Positions 22,601 through 34,100 of a stretch of 64,000 bases of DNA are shown here, piece by piece. The stretch's first letter is position 1; the number at the start of each line of letters is the position of its first letter. Origin of the DNA: Chrysaora quinquecirrha (Eukaryota; Cnidaria; Scyphozoa; Semaeostomeae; Pelagiidae); the NCBI GenBank assembly GCA_014526335.1, contig JACTAT010000046.1:229954-293953 (forward strand), read 5' to 3'. The notes beneath the pieces were generated by a model. The model was not told where the DNA came from, did not search any database, and was given only the letters and a program-made list of their open reading frames with translations. A program made the translations under genes and the position numbers.

Positions 22601-25600
22601 GTTGCTGCCTAGAGTTGAAAGAAATTTTTATGTATTGTTTATGTTTTTTACGTGGCAGTAGCAACGAGTCTCGATAACAGGCAGTAAATAGATTCTAGAA
22701 ATCGTAGGAGATAAGGTTGATCCTTTTGGATTGGCAGAAATTCATTTTAAGTGCGACGAAAATTGTAGTCTAGCGGTCTCAAAATGCCCAAAATGGTAAT
22801 TAGAGCGTTTCTAAGTTATAATTTTCCTAATTTTCTGGCGAAGCACGCCCTGGACCCCTAATTGGAGTTGCGCCTTCGGCGCACATTGCTACAAACGTGA
22901 CCGATTTTCATTTGTGCCCCTCCGGCCTCCACTGGTGCTAGCGACCCTACAGTTGATAAAAGCCCCAATGTATTCTGGTACTGTATTGCAAAAAAGTTGT
23001 GTTACATCGAAATTAATGATTATGCTAACTTAGAAGGTCGAGTCTGCTGGCTACGATATCTCGGTTTGGGACGGGTTGTCGCAAATGAATTTCTCACGAT
23101 GACGATAATGCATCCTTATGGATTTTTTGGAGGGAAGAGCTAGCAGCATTCAACGTATATGATAAGTAAGCCCCTGTAGGTACGGGCCCTTTTACTGGAA
23201 GTAGCAACCCTGGATATTCATTGCCAGTCCGCCCCTGCTGGAACTACATGTATTTTTCCATTATAAGAAACTAGAAATTGCCCCAATACTGAAAGTTTCT
23301 TAAAATTTTCAGATTTTGCATACTAAAAGCTGCTTACGAGTTTCTTGAATATCTATATTGATGACATGCGTAGTCATTTTATTAAACCTATCTATCGATC
23401 GTGTTTCGATGGTTGTGGCTTTCCAATTTATCTGTATGTCATAAATATACTTTTACTTTAAGCCGCGCTACACGTGTGTCTTTTTGCTTGAAATGGGGAC
23501 GCAACTCACCGTACAATGTCCTGTCATGAAAAGTACTGAGGTGGCTAAACGCTGCGACAGAAGCTCTGCGACAATCAACTTGCCGGATAAGAAGAATGGG
23601 TCGTAGAAAATTTCAATGGAAAAGGCGCGAAAACAATGCAATATGTTGCATCGCCAATTCAAAAAACTGGCTACACGCCGTGACATTACTGGCGATAAGC
23701 AAAAACATGTCGCGAAATGTTCAACTAAAGCAATGTTCTGCGACCGTATTTTCTAAGGTCGCAGGATATTTGTTCGAAAATCTGGCTACACGTGCGACTC
23801 TTAGTTTTCCGGCCGCGGCGACAATGTTTGAACATGTTCTGTCGCCATTTCAAGCAAAAGGTTGCACGTGTAGCAGCGGCTTTATTGCAGACGAAACACT
23901 GAAAATATAATAAAATATTTCGCAGACTGAGACCTTCGCCTACTTAAATTCTTGACCATTGGAGAGTCTGGGTTTCTTATACAGAGTTTTTTTAAAATTA
24001 ATATATTTACTGTAATTGATTGATTGAGTGCTGCGACCCTTATTAAAGTTCCCAGGTTTTTAGGTGCAGCGCTTATTTGACTGCGGCGTTTAATTGACTG
24101 CGGTGCTTATTTCGAAGATTGTTAAGAATGCTTAAACTTTTTAGTGTAATGGGCCGTTAAAAAATGACGTCACGCTAATTTTGACCCCCTCCCTCCCCCT
24201 TGTCATGCACTGTCACTGTAAAATTGTCACGTACTTCACGTACTGTCACAATATCTGTACCGGCTACCACCCCTAAGAGGTGCTGCGACCCTTATTAAAG
24301 TTCCCAGGTTTTAGGTGCAGCGCTTATTTGACGTTTAATTGACTGCGGTGCTTATTTCGAAGATTGTTAAGAATGCTTAAACTTTTTAGTGTAATGGGCC
24401 GTTAAAAAATGACGTCACGCTAATTTTGACCCCCTCCCTCCCCCTTGTCATGCACTGTCACTGTAAAATTGTCACGTACTTCACGTACTGTCACAATATC
24501 TGTACCGGCTACCACCCCTAAGAGGTGTGACGTCATTTTTGAACAGCCCCAAACTGGGGGTAAATAATGTTTTAAATTGATGGTTACAACTCTTACTTTA
24601 ATAAGATTAAACGCCAGGAGATTTGCTTTTACCAAGGTTTTTCTGCTCATGGTTTTGAGGGAAAGAAAAAACTCAATTTCTGAGATGTGTAACTTCAAAA
24701 TTCCTTCAAACACCGTTCGTAGTGTACTTATTGTAAACATTCAAATAGGCGCCTGCGGCGTTTATTAAATTACATTTGCCAAAAGTACGGCGCTTATTTG
24801 GCTGCGGCACTTTATCAAGTAGCGGCGCTTAATCGAGTTGCGGCGCTTAATGGATCATTTACGGTATATGAAGCTCAGCTACAGAATCAAGAGATGCTGC
24901 GTCGGAATTTCCAAAAGATTGTTTTTTATGCAATGCTTTTTTTCTACCTTGCGTAGAGCCTGTGACTCTGAAAAAACTGTCAAGAAGAATACAGTTGTAA
25001 TTTTTTTGCAGGAAATCACCCTTGAAAGACTCGCATCAAACATACAATTAAAGAAAATCAGGTAGTCATTTTCCCCATTTATTTCAATTAGGATAAGATA
25101 GATACTAATGTATAAGTGGAGGTTTCAAGATGTAAACTTAGGCTCTATAAATAACACTCAATGTAAATTTTTCCACAAGTGACATACAACAATAGATTGG
25201 ATTCGAACCTGGACTGCATGACTAGAGAGCCAACGACGTTTGCACTGAGCTATAGAGCTCAATGAAATCGCCGAGTGACTCTCCTAGTCATACAGCCCAA
25301 GGCTCTCCTCCAGTTTGATTTTTGTGTTTCGGCTATGTTGAGCCTTCTTCAAAACCATATATATTTTTATATATTTGTCATGAATGGCGAACGTTTGCAA
25401 TTCATGACAAATACAACACAACACTCAACTTATACAATTTACAAAATACCGAAAATTCACAAAAATATTGGGGGGGGGGGTTGTTATTGCTATATCTCTA
25501 TTTCAAATGTTGAATTATACAGGTTTTTGACCTATAAATTGGTATTTTGTGCACTAATCCAAGTACTCTGCATTTCCACCTTGCAAAGATAGGGGGCTTA

Positions 25601-28600
25601 TTGTAGGGGGTACCAGAAGCCGTGAAACTGTGAAAAAATCAGCTCATAGCCAGAGTCCGCGATACAATAAATCGCCAAGCCGCGATCGAATAACAGCACT
25701 CATGATGCAAATAGATATTAACGGCATCTTCAGATCTTCAACGAGTTTATGCTTGATGCTTGAATGAATCTCTCAACTGCACTCTGGCTTCCCCAGTAAG
25801 TTAGCCCCCTCCAAGACAATGAACTTTGTTGGAATCGTTCGTAGTTATCCCATATATGACCACTTCAGAAAAGAAAACTATGGCTTTCAAAATATAGTTT
25901 GATCAGTAGCCGCATTATTTTCCTCTTGAAAAAAGTAACAGCCGCGGCTTCTATTAAAGAACATATTGTACGTACCAAAAGACGCAAGACACAACTTACT
26001 CTTGATCTGCAAACCATAGAAAAGCATTGCCAGATCCGTAAGGCGCATTCATAATATGGATCAAACCTAGACTTATTACCTGAGCCGCAGTTATCGCTCA
26101 TGAGATCGAGGCCAACACTAAAATGAGATCGCTCAAACTGGAGTGTAGTTGTAGCGCGGTGTTGGGGTGGTGGAGGAGCGGCAACGAACGACTCATGCAA
26201 TAAGTCTAGGTCAAACCCGTGAAGCCACAAACCTATAATAGGCCCCCCAATATAGTCATTTAGTATTTTTGTTTGTATCATTGTCATTTATCTTCAGATC
26301 AACAAATCCAGGCTTGTCAGTGTCAAAACCAGTATCACAGCAACCTCAGGGTATTTCAAAGATATCCTCAAAGCCAAGTGTTCATAAACAGAGAACTGCG
26401 AATAAACCTGATACAGTCACCAAATTGAAGGAAGAAACCAATGATAGTTCATTCATTCTGCCTTCAAGGATTGATCAACCAATAGTGGCGAGTAAGGTGA
26501 GAGGATGTACAGTTAATTTTTCTATCTCGACCTTCCTCTATCTCAAACTTTTCCTTAAACTAATGTCTTGGTCCGCTGGGCATTTCCGCTAACTGTCACC
26601 TAATTATCCAAGGAGTGATCAACCAATACTGGCAAGTAAGGTGGGAAACATTTACAGTTAACTCTCCCCATCTCCACTACCCTCTATCTCAAACTTTTCT
26701 TTACCTTAAACTAAGTTTTTGATCCGCTGGACATTTCCAGTAACTACCAACTAATTTTCTCCATATCTCGAACTACCCCGTTTTTCTTCTTTTTTCTATT
26801 TTGAACAAATTTTGTCCCCCTATCAATATTTCACTCTCTATATCGAATTTTCCCATCTTTCTTCTAAAATTTTCCTTCGTCTCAAAGTGAAGTTTGAATT
26901 TGCTTGGCATCACTGGTGACTGTCACCTAATTTTCTCTTGCTATCTCGAACTTTGCTCTGTTTTGAACAGGATTTTGATCCATGTTGATGTTTCTCTCAC
27001 TATGTCGAACTTTCCCACTTTTCTTCTGAAACTTTTCCCCAGCTGTAGTTGCAGTCCGCGTGGCATTGCCAGTGACTGTAACTTAATTTTCTCTCAGAAT
27101 CTCGAACTTTGCTCTGTTTCGAACAAGATTTTGGTCCATGTTGATGTTTCTCTCACTATGTCGAACTTTCCCACTTTTCTTCTGAAACTTTTCCCCAGCT
27201 GTAGTTGCAGTCCGCTTGGCATTGCCAGTGACTTTAACTTAATCTTCTCTCAGTATCTCGAACTTTGCTCTGTTTCGACAAGATTTTGGTCCCATGTCCG
27301 TATTTCCCTCCCTATGTCGAATTTTCCCGCGTTTCTTCTAAAATGAGGTCATGAAGATACTGATCAAGGATATAAGATGAAGGATTTTTTTATTGATTGA
27401 GTAAGCTGAACAAGTTTCATTGGTGAGAAACTTATGAATAAAGCGTCGTTTATTCTTAAGAAGGACCAAAGCTTATTACAGCTCTTCTTACTAATATTGA
27501 AATAGGTGTAAATATATAAAGGTATTTTCATTTGAAAGTTTTGTGGTGTCTTGGTTAAATTCAGCTACCTCATTCTGTCAAGGGCTTGATGAGGTCAGGA
27601 TTTGAGCCTGGGTTGTGGGTCACGGTACCGTCACAGGCAGGGTCAAAGTCTCGTTAGTTCATCTTGGGTTCCTAGTGATTGGCGCTTAACACTTCCCTCC
27701 ACCTTTCAGCCATTCTCAAGAGAACCAACAATAGCATCATCATCGTCTCAAGATTCAGATTCAGATTCCTCATCTTCAGCATCAGGTTCGGATTCAGATT
27801 CAGATCAAGATGATCAAGAAGCAGAAGAACAGGCTAAAGCTTTGGATGTGAGATGTTTAATACATCATTGTTCTGTTTCAATTCCTTCCTATACATTTTG
27901 TGCAGAAAATTACAGCAAGAATTTGTTTTAAATGATTGGCAAAGCAAGATCCTTGTTAACTCGGAAATCATTTTGGCTTTAGAAGCAGATAAAGTGCTTT
28001 TTCAAATGGTTGTACAATCACAGACACGGATCTATTGAGACAGGTGCCCAGACATAATGATGATGAGGATCCGTGTCTTTGCATACCCACTCTTATTTAA
28101 TGGTTATTATTTATTATTGCCAGACCTCATGTTGAATGATTTCCTGCATTATGAAGATGCTCGATTCTATTTCAATTTAACAATTTACCTAACGTTGAAC
28201 TGAGATAGGGGTAGAAAATGGGTGAAAGGGGCAGCTGCAATAGCAAATTTCAGTTTGTCTCAATATTTTTGTCCATGATTGTTGAAATCAAAATGTTTTA
28301 AATAAGTCGATGAGGAAAAGTTACAATTTTCAAACCAAACACGAGAAATTGTTACAAATGTACATGCTTTTTTTTATAAAGAACCTAGGTTCCTAGGTAA
28401 AGGCCTAGTGCCTTTAGTTCATTATTTTTGGACCTTATTTTTGACTATTATAAAGAGACACTTTTTATGCGAGCAAAACTGGGAATATTCAAAAAAACAT
28501 TTTATACATGCGTGACACACAGTTTATGTCAGTTTGACTGAAAATGAATGGAATCGGCTTTCTTGTCCTTGATTGTTTGCAATGATCAAAATATTCAAAA

Positions 28601-29889
28601 ATTTAAAATTTCCTCAGCGATTTTGTCCTTAGTAGTATAATTTCTTTGAATTTTGCGGTCTTCTACATGTAGGTTCTTAATGAATTTATGAAAATGCGTG
28701 TATGTTCTCATCATGATCAAAATACTTGTACTCGTCTTGAAAGACAGTTTAAATGAATGGATCGTTTCATGAAACTTCTCCTCATTTCTTCCGGTCTCTA
28801 CTTTTAGGAAGCCTTGAGACAAGAGCCAATGTCGAAAGGAAACATTAACCTTATTGGTAAGTAAATCGTTAGATTTTTCTAATACACTGAGTCCTCTCTG
28901 GTTGTTACTTTATTTTGAGTAGGCTGTTATTTCTAGCCTTTTCAGCTAATTAAGGCCTACTAAGCTTGCCACATCCAAGCATGGGACCCTCTAGTGTAAC
29001 GTCCATTCCGAAGGACAGCGGAGTGAGTTGTTTAGTCATTCATCAGTATAGTCAACCATGCAGATAATGACTTCACATTACCAAGCTTAACTTCTGTTGC
29101 CTAACGGGCACTGACTAAAACCGCGGCTACACGTACGAATTTTTTGCTTGAAATGGTGACAGAACATGTTCAAAAATTGTCGCGGCGTCCGAAAAAACTA
29201 AGAGTCGCACGTGTAGCTAGGGATAGATATTCGAACAAAATGTTTGGCTACCTAAGGAAATAAGGTCGCAGAACATTCATTTGGTTGAACTTTTCGCGTC
29301 ACGTTTTGCTTGTCGCCAGTAATGTCGTAGCGTGTAGCCGGTTTTTTGAATTGGCGACGCAATACCCTGCAATGTATACGCGTCTTTTCATGGAAATTTT
29401 CTAGTACCCATTCTTCTTATCACGCAAGGTGATTGTCGCAGAACCTCTGTCGCTATTGCTATAAAATTCTCACTAGAAGTGTACCATACGAAGGCAAAAG
29501 GAGAAACTGCTGCATGGATTTGAGTTGCGTTAGTGTTAGGAAAAGTTTGTTACCAAATTCGTAATTGTGGTGATTTCATTCATCCTGTAAGTAGGCTTTA
29601 AATTTACGATTAGATGGACAGTTACTGATTAATTTAAGATTGAAAGTTAGGCACTGGCAACACGATCAAACAATGTTTGCCAAACATTTGAAATTTGCTC
29701 ATCAAGCAATGTTTGAAACTTTTCGATTGCTGCATTTTTATCCACAATTGCCTTTTAACCATAGTTAATTTGTATGGTTTATTTTGTATTTTCACTTTTG
29801 TTTTCCTAGAATGTTTCATTTGCCTAAAAACCTCCTTTTTAGATGAAGACTTGAAGCTGAGTGGATCTTCTGACTCTGACAGCGATTAA
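19687..29889 (+). CDS. EAF: ELL-associated factor (EAF1/2) homologue
   Basis: Eight exons: 19687-19792, 20835-20929, 21716-21796, 25012-25061, 26298-26496, 27710-27847, 28808-28856, 29843-29889. They total 765 nt (254 residues) with all phases agreeing. Residues 1-115 match the EAF N-terminal domain: YNLKIGSSFRQK, FYHTVRYDFKPASVD, TVPHVQ, TVFKGSKRPCTKECILII, EITLERLASNIQLKKIR. The middle is Ser/Pro/Lys-rich. Exon 6 is an acidic serine block (DSDSDSSSSASGSDSDSDQD), and the C terminus LKLSGSSDSDSD mirrors the acidic end of EAF1/2. EAF binds ELL and stimulates RNA polymerase II elongation in the super/little elongation complexes (family knowledge). A consensus AATAAA lies at 30082. Length is close to vertebrate EAF1 (~268). 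Confidence 0.92.
20157..20250 (+). mobile_element. tRNA-derived SINE (family C), head
   Basis: CAGCATAGTGTAGCGGTTAG fits a pol III A box and GTTCAAATCCAGGC a B box, spaced as in a tRNA-derived head. Sequence to about 20530 may be the body. Not a functional tRNA: arms do not pair well. In EAF intron 1. Confidence 0.55.
21853..23237. mobile_element. Non-autonomous hAT-type transposon with 8-bp TSD
   Basis: Terminal inverted repeats CAGGGGCGGACTGGCA and TGCCAGTCCGCCCCTG, flanked on both sides by the identical 8 bp CTGGAACT (21845-21852 and 23238-23245). The CAGGGGCGG start and 8-bp duplication are diagnostic of hAT elements. Length 1385 bp. I found no transposase frame, so it is non-autonomous. 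It sits in EAF intron 3. Confidence 0.92.
23461..23885. mobile_element. MITE with CTACACGTG..TTTTGCTTGAAATGG ends
   Basis: Left end GCCGCGCTACACGTGTGTC then TTTTTGCTTGAAATGG; right end CCATTTCAAGCAAAAG then GCACGTGTAGCAGCGGC. The termini are inverted over about 36 bp with small gaps. A second diverged copy is at 29120-29460. In EAF intron 3. Confidence 0.75.
24028..24545. repeat. 251-bp tandem duplication carrying a MITE
   Basis: TGCTGCGACCCTTATTAAAG starts at about 24030 and again at about 24281; the two units are nearly identical through CCACCCCTAAGAGG. Each holds one end of a MITE (GGGCCGTTAAAAAATGACGT); the right end GTGACGTCATTTTTGAACAG and CCCC is present only after unit 2. Confidence 0.85.
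25145..25400 (-). mobile_element. tRNA-derived SINE (family A)
   Basis: On the minus strand the head reads GAGCTCTATAGCTCAGTGC (A box) and, 45 bases on, AGTCCAGGTTCGAATCCA (B box). The body contains AAGAAGGCTCAACATAGCCG and a GTCATGAATGGCG tail. In EAF intron 4. Confidence 0.75.
26464..27345. repeat. Tandem CTATCTCGAA-rich repeat overlapping EAF exon 5
   Basis: Units carry TGATCAACCAATAGTGGC, AGTAAGGTG, then CTCTATCTCGAAC and TTTTCTTCTGAAAC. From about 26890 the unit is about 156 bp, repeated roughly three times. The first unit begins inside EAF exon 5. A dispersed copy is at 58430-58650. Confidence 0.7.
27548..27709 (+). mobile_element. tRNA-derived SINE (family B) ending at an EAF splice acceptor
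   Basis: Shows the family-B order: GTCAGGATTTGAGCCTGGG (B-box region), GTACCGTCACAGGCAGGGTC, TCTCGTTAGTT, and CCTAGTGATTGGCGCTTAAC. It runs directly into CACCTTTCAG at 27700-27709, the acceptor of EAF exon 6. Confidence 0.6.
29120..29465. mobile_element. Second copy of the CTACACGTG MITE, diverged
   Basis: Starts CCGCGGCTACACGTACGAA, then TTTTTTGCTTGAAATGG, and continues with GTCGCAGAAC-rich sequence in the inverse order to the copy at 23461. The right end is worn. In EAF intron 7. Confidence 0.55.
29640..29720. mobile_element. Partial MITE, GATCAAACAATGTTTG family
   Basis: GGCACTGGCAACACGATCAA and CAATGTTTGCCAAACATTTG match one end of the elements at 13295 and 59170. Only half is present. 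In EAF intron 7. Confidence 0.45.
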
Positions 29890-30117
29890 AATAATTGTGC
29901 ATCACCAGTGACTACTGATATTTGTAAATATGACAAATTACGTTTATGAAATAGAAAATATTTATTTTATTATTAGTTAGAAATTTAATATTAATTTTAC
30001 GATTATTATATAATAGTGTTTTGAACCTTTTCCCATCTTAAAATTGCCTATTTTCACACTACAATCACTTATCAAAAAACCAATAAATTTTGACAGGCTG
30101 GCTGTTCACTTAGTATA

Positions 30118-30445
30118 ATTTGGGTACGGGTATGTGCCGCCCATATGGGTGGGTTTTTGGCCCTGAAATTCTCTAAACATGGGTATGATTTTAACCAAAA
30201 CCACATAAAAGTGGGTGGCAAATTGAAGAAAAGTTGAAAGTTTAACTTTAATTCAGTCAGAAAAGTGGTAAAATCACGTCAAAGACGTTCGTAGTACAAT
30301 ATCAAGCAATAATAAGGTCTAGATATTCTCATATTCCGCTTATTTTTACTCATAAAATTGGGTCTGTTTCTGCAAAGGTTTACATTATAAGTGGGTGGGT
30401 TTCCGAATTCTGGGCGGCACATTCCCGTCCATTCGTAAGTCATGT
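30118..30445. mobile_element. MITE with TGTGCCGCCC ends
   Basis: Left GGGTACGGGTATGTGCCGCC and right GGGCGGCACATTCCCGTCC form imperfect terminal inverted repeats around about 290 bp. It lies between EAF and the death-domain gene. A short spacer follows to 31107 with no gene seen. Confidence 0.65.
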
Positions 30446-31107
30446 ACCCCGCCGGGGGCAGGAAGCGAAGACTGGCGAAAAATCAGAGTGAAGAGAAAGG
30501 GAAAAAATAAGCAAATATCGTCGAATATCGCAATGTTGTTGTAACTTTATTTTTTAGCAAGCTATTATTTCTTGCTTTTTCCAGCTAATTTAGGCCTCAT
30601 AATTTTTCCATCCAGAAAGTCACCCATCCAAATTTTTACCTCGCATGTCCAAGCTTAACTTCAGTTGCCGAATGGACAACTGAAGTTGTGCTTGTTACTC
30701 AGTTTCAATTCGTAAATTTTTGAAACTGACTAAGCCGCTTAGCCATTCTCCCTGTAGGTGATACGATGACCCAAATGGAGGACAGAGGGGGGAAAATTTA
30801 ATGACAGTCACATGGCCGTCTCTGAGCCGTCGAATTCAGTTCGTAAATTCGTAAATTTTTGGTTTCAAGGTTGTTAAAAGAGTTTTCGCCGCTCCAATAT
30901 TCCAATGTTCCATTGTCCCAATATTCCAGCATTCGAAATTCCAGTGTTCCACTATTCCACCAGCCAGTGATTGGCTATTTCTTTCGCCCAGCCCAGCCCC
31001 AAAGAATACAGATTAAAGAAAAAATGTCGGACTGCCAGAGCTGGAATTCAGGTGGCAAATGGCAAGGCTTTGACTGAGACTAATAAGGTAGTTAGGTAGG
31101 CTAACCT

Positions 31108-34100
31108 ATGCGAGATAGAACCATGGAGCAACGCAAAAACGCACAACGACAGAAAATGGAATCAGATAACATCATAGACATGCCGGTCAACGAACTTCCC
31201 TTCGGTGCACTTCAGATGTTGTCCTTACAACTTGGGCCTAATTGGCCTAATGGGCCTGATTGGAGGTCGTTAGCAAGAATACTTGACTGCAAACATGAAG
31301 AAATATCGCTGCTGAGTAAAGATAAAGAACCCGTCTTGGCGCTACTAAAGCTCTGGGTTCAAAGAGACGGCTCTTTAGCAACGACAGGCAAGCTTTTGGC
31401 GCATATCCGAGGGTTAGAGCGACATGATATTTACGTATTACTAGATGAATATTTACGGAGAATTATTAGCAGAGCATCCAGTGATTCTGGCACAACGCAT
31501 ATCCGAGGATTAAAGCGACATGACACAGCTGAAGGAGTAGTGACAGCTGGAGATTCACAGATAATTTTCAGTAGAGCATCCACTGATTCTGGCATATCGA
31601 CGCACGATGAAGAAGGTTTTAATGTTTATACTTAAATCGAATATATAGGAAACAACAGACATTGAAGAATGGCCAGGTCAAAATTTCTGGGGTTGCCTGC
31701 CTAGAATTTTGGTTGTTGTATTGTTGTATTATATTTTTGTATGTTCCAGCCCCAAGTTGGAAAGTATGCAAAATGAGGGGCTGAGATCAATTTAGGATTA
31801 CTTTTGGTGTGGCTGTAGTATCTTTTGACTTTGAAACATTCAACAAGTGCGGATGAGCATTGGGGGTGTTAACACAGTAAGACCCGCATTTTTCAGTGTT
31901 TTTATGGTTCAATAAAATGCCAGGGTTGGAAATTTGTTTTCGTAAAACAGTGAGACGACCTGAAACCACCTGAAACCATCTGAAACGACCTGAAACCACC
32001 TGAAACAACCTGAAACGAGCTGTCAAATTTGGAATCGAGGCTGAAACGACCTTAGACGACCTGCTATCTTAGCAACGAAGTGTTAAGGTCAAGGGATTTG
32101 TATTGTTCTTTACGCATTGTCACATTCTTTTCTTATAACAATAGGAAAACGTGTCAGTATCAAAGCGGCCATCCCTCTGGGAAGGTATTGTTCTTAATCT
32201 GTTGAAAAAAATCACTGTTGGAGCTGAAATTGATTGACTTCATATGATTTCCTGATCAAAAGGAGGAGTCTGTTTTCAATAAAGATATTTGGTTGTTGCC
32301 GTTCTCCCACAAATTCCCATTTACTGTATAAGCGAGGGCATTTCACTCTGCAAAAAGGCGTCTGAGATTTTCATTAAAACAAAAGGACTTTCAAGGGATT
32401 TCCAAGAAAACAATAGGACTTCCAGTAAAGGTGTACGAGATTTTCAAGGAGTGAATAATGCCCCTCGGTATAAGCTTTATGCGTACCTTTTTTAAATAAA
32501 TAACCAGGGGCTCTCTGAATTTTTTCGCCTTCTCTTTTTGTTTTTATTCTGAATTTTGTGTTTAACGCCAAATTCTTTTGATCAACATTTCGGTTCCGAA
32601 ACTCCATTATGGAGGCATAGGGGGGGGGGGGGAGACATTTTTTTAGCCGAAATCGTTGAAGCGTAGACCTACATGTTAAAACTCTTTTAAACCACACCGA
32701 AATCACAAATTGAAAAACCGTACTTTTTGAAGGTAAAACCGTAAAACCCAAGGGGCGATTCATTCTTGAAAACCTCGTACACCTTTGCTAGAAAACCTAT
32801 TGTTTTCACAAAAATCTCTTGGAGATCCTTTTGTTTTCATAAAAATCTCGTACACCTTTCTGAGGAGTGAATTGCCCCTCGGTAAAACCGCTCTCGAAGT
32901 GTCGAAAAACCCGGAAAACCGCCCATCATCATAACCCCTCATGCCCAATGACCCCTTATGGATCGGATAGACTGTCTTTCGCAGAAAATTAGGTGTCTGA
33001 TGAAAGGATGGCCTCTTTGATACTGACACGTGTTCCTATTGTGATAAGAAAAGAATGTGACAATGCGTAAAGAACAATACAAATCCCTTGACCTTAACAC
33101 TTTGTTGCTAAGAGATAGCAGGTCGTCTCAGGTCGTTTCAGCCTCGATTCCAAATTTGACGGCTCGTTTCAGGTCGTTTCAGGTGGTTTCAGGTCGTTTC
33201 AGATGGTTTCAGATGGTTTCAGGTGGTTTCAGGTCTTCTCGCTGTTTATAAATTACGATTTGTTTTTGGTGAAAAAAAAGAAAACAATGTTCATAGATCA
33301 AACATGGTGTGTACAAATTCCAGTCTAAGGTTGCACCATGTTGGAATGAATTTCAGATCACATATTTTGTTTCCGACCCTTGAGTCATGGGGACTCTCAC
33401 TGGTATGAATACATTACACATAATGGTTTATCTGCGCAAAAAATAAAGGTGCATGAAAAAAAAATGCGTGTAATGTTTTTAGGGCCTTGTATATGGTAAC
33501 CTGAAATCTATTTTTTCCTTCTTTTCAGAAAAAATTCAAAGACAGAAATATAGAGCAAAGCACTCTCATCCTGGTATGAGAATATATTTTAATAAATAAT
33601 CTTTGACCAAGGAGAACAAAGTCTAAGTACACAATTTCTGTATTAATTAGACTTGTTACCCAAGTCCTTTTTGCTGTTGAGTTGAATTGATTGATGCTGA
33701 AACAATAATGTGACCCATTCTGCCATCTACAACTATTTTGGTTAGTGCAGCCAAATTAGGAATCCTCTTTTAAGCATCCATAATTCAAATAAACAGGGAT
33801 AGCTACAACTCAGATAATACATTTGTGAGTTGGTCTCATTTTTTAAATTTTTCAAAATTTTCATGTTTGTAATATTTTGTGGCCAAAAATTGTGACTCTG
33901 CATCATCTCTATAGTGTAGATACAAAATGCAGAAAAAACTATCAGTGACATGTCAAGATATATTGGGAGCTATGCAAATGGTTATTCTCATATGTTCAAA
34001 ATATTCATCAAACCTTCCTTTAGTTCAATTCAACCTGCACCAATTATGATCTGAAAGGGTGCTATTTTAAGACAATTAGGGCATTTCACAAGTTGTTGGG

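Larger units (their letters stand above)
31945..33245. mobile_element. Fold-back element with minisatellite-like arms
   Basis: Left arm 31945-32172 and right arm 33006-33240 are inverted copies over about 230 bp. The outer part of each arm is a run of the 10-bp word ACCTGAAACC / GGTTTCAGGT, the inner part is unique (TGACCTTAACACTT, AGAACAATACAAATC). The 830-bp loop contains two smaller MITEs. Arms made of short tandem repeats are typical of Foldback/Galileo-like elements. In intron 1 of the death-domain gene. Confidence 0.8.

Noticed and set aside
23468..23910. 104-codon plus and 72-codon minus open frames
   Set aside because: They lie within the MITE with CTACACGTG ends and have no domain features.
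26894..27346. 150-codon frame with an internal 52-residue repeat
   Set aside because: It is the translation of the 156-bp tandem repeat in EAF intron 5.
30859..31077. 72-codon frame upstream of the death-domain start
   Set aside because: It contains a low-complexity CCAATATTCC run and ends in a stop before the death-domain ATG; more likely 5' flank or UTR.
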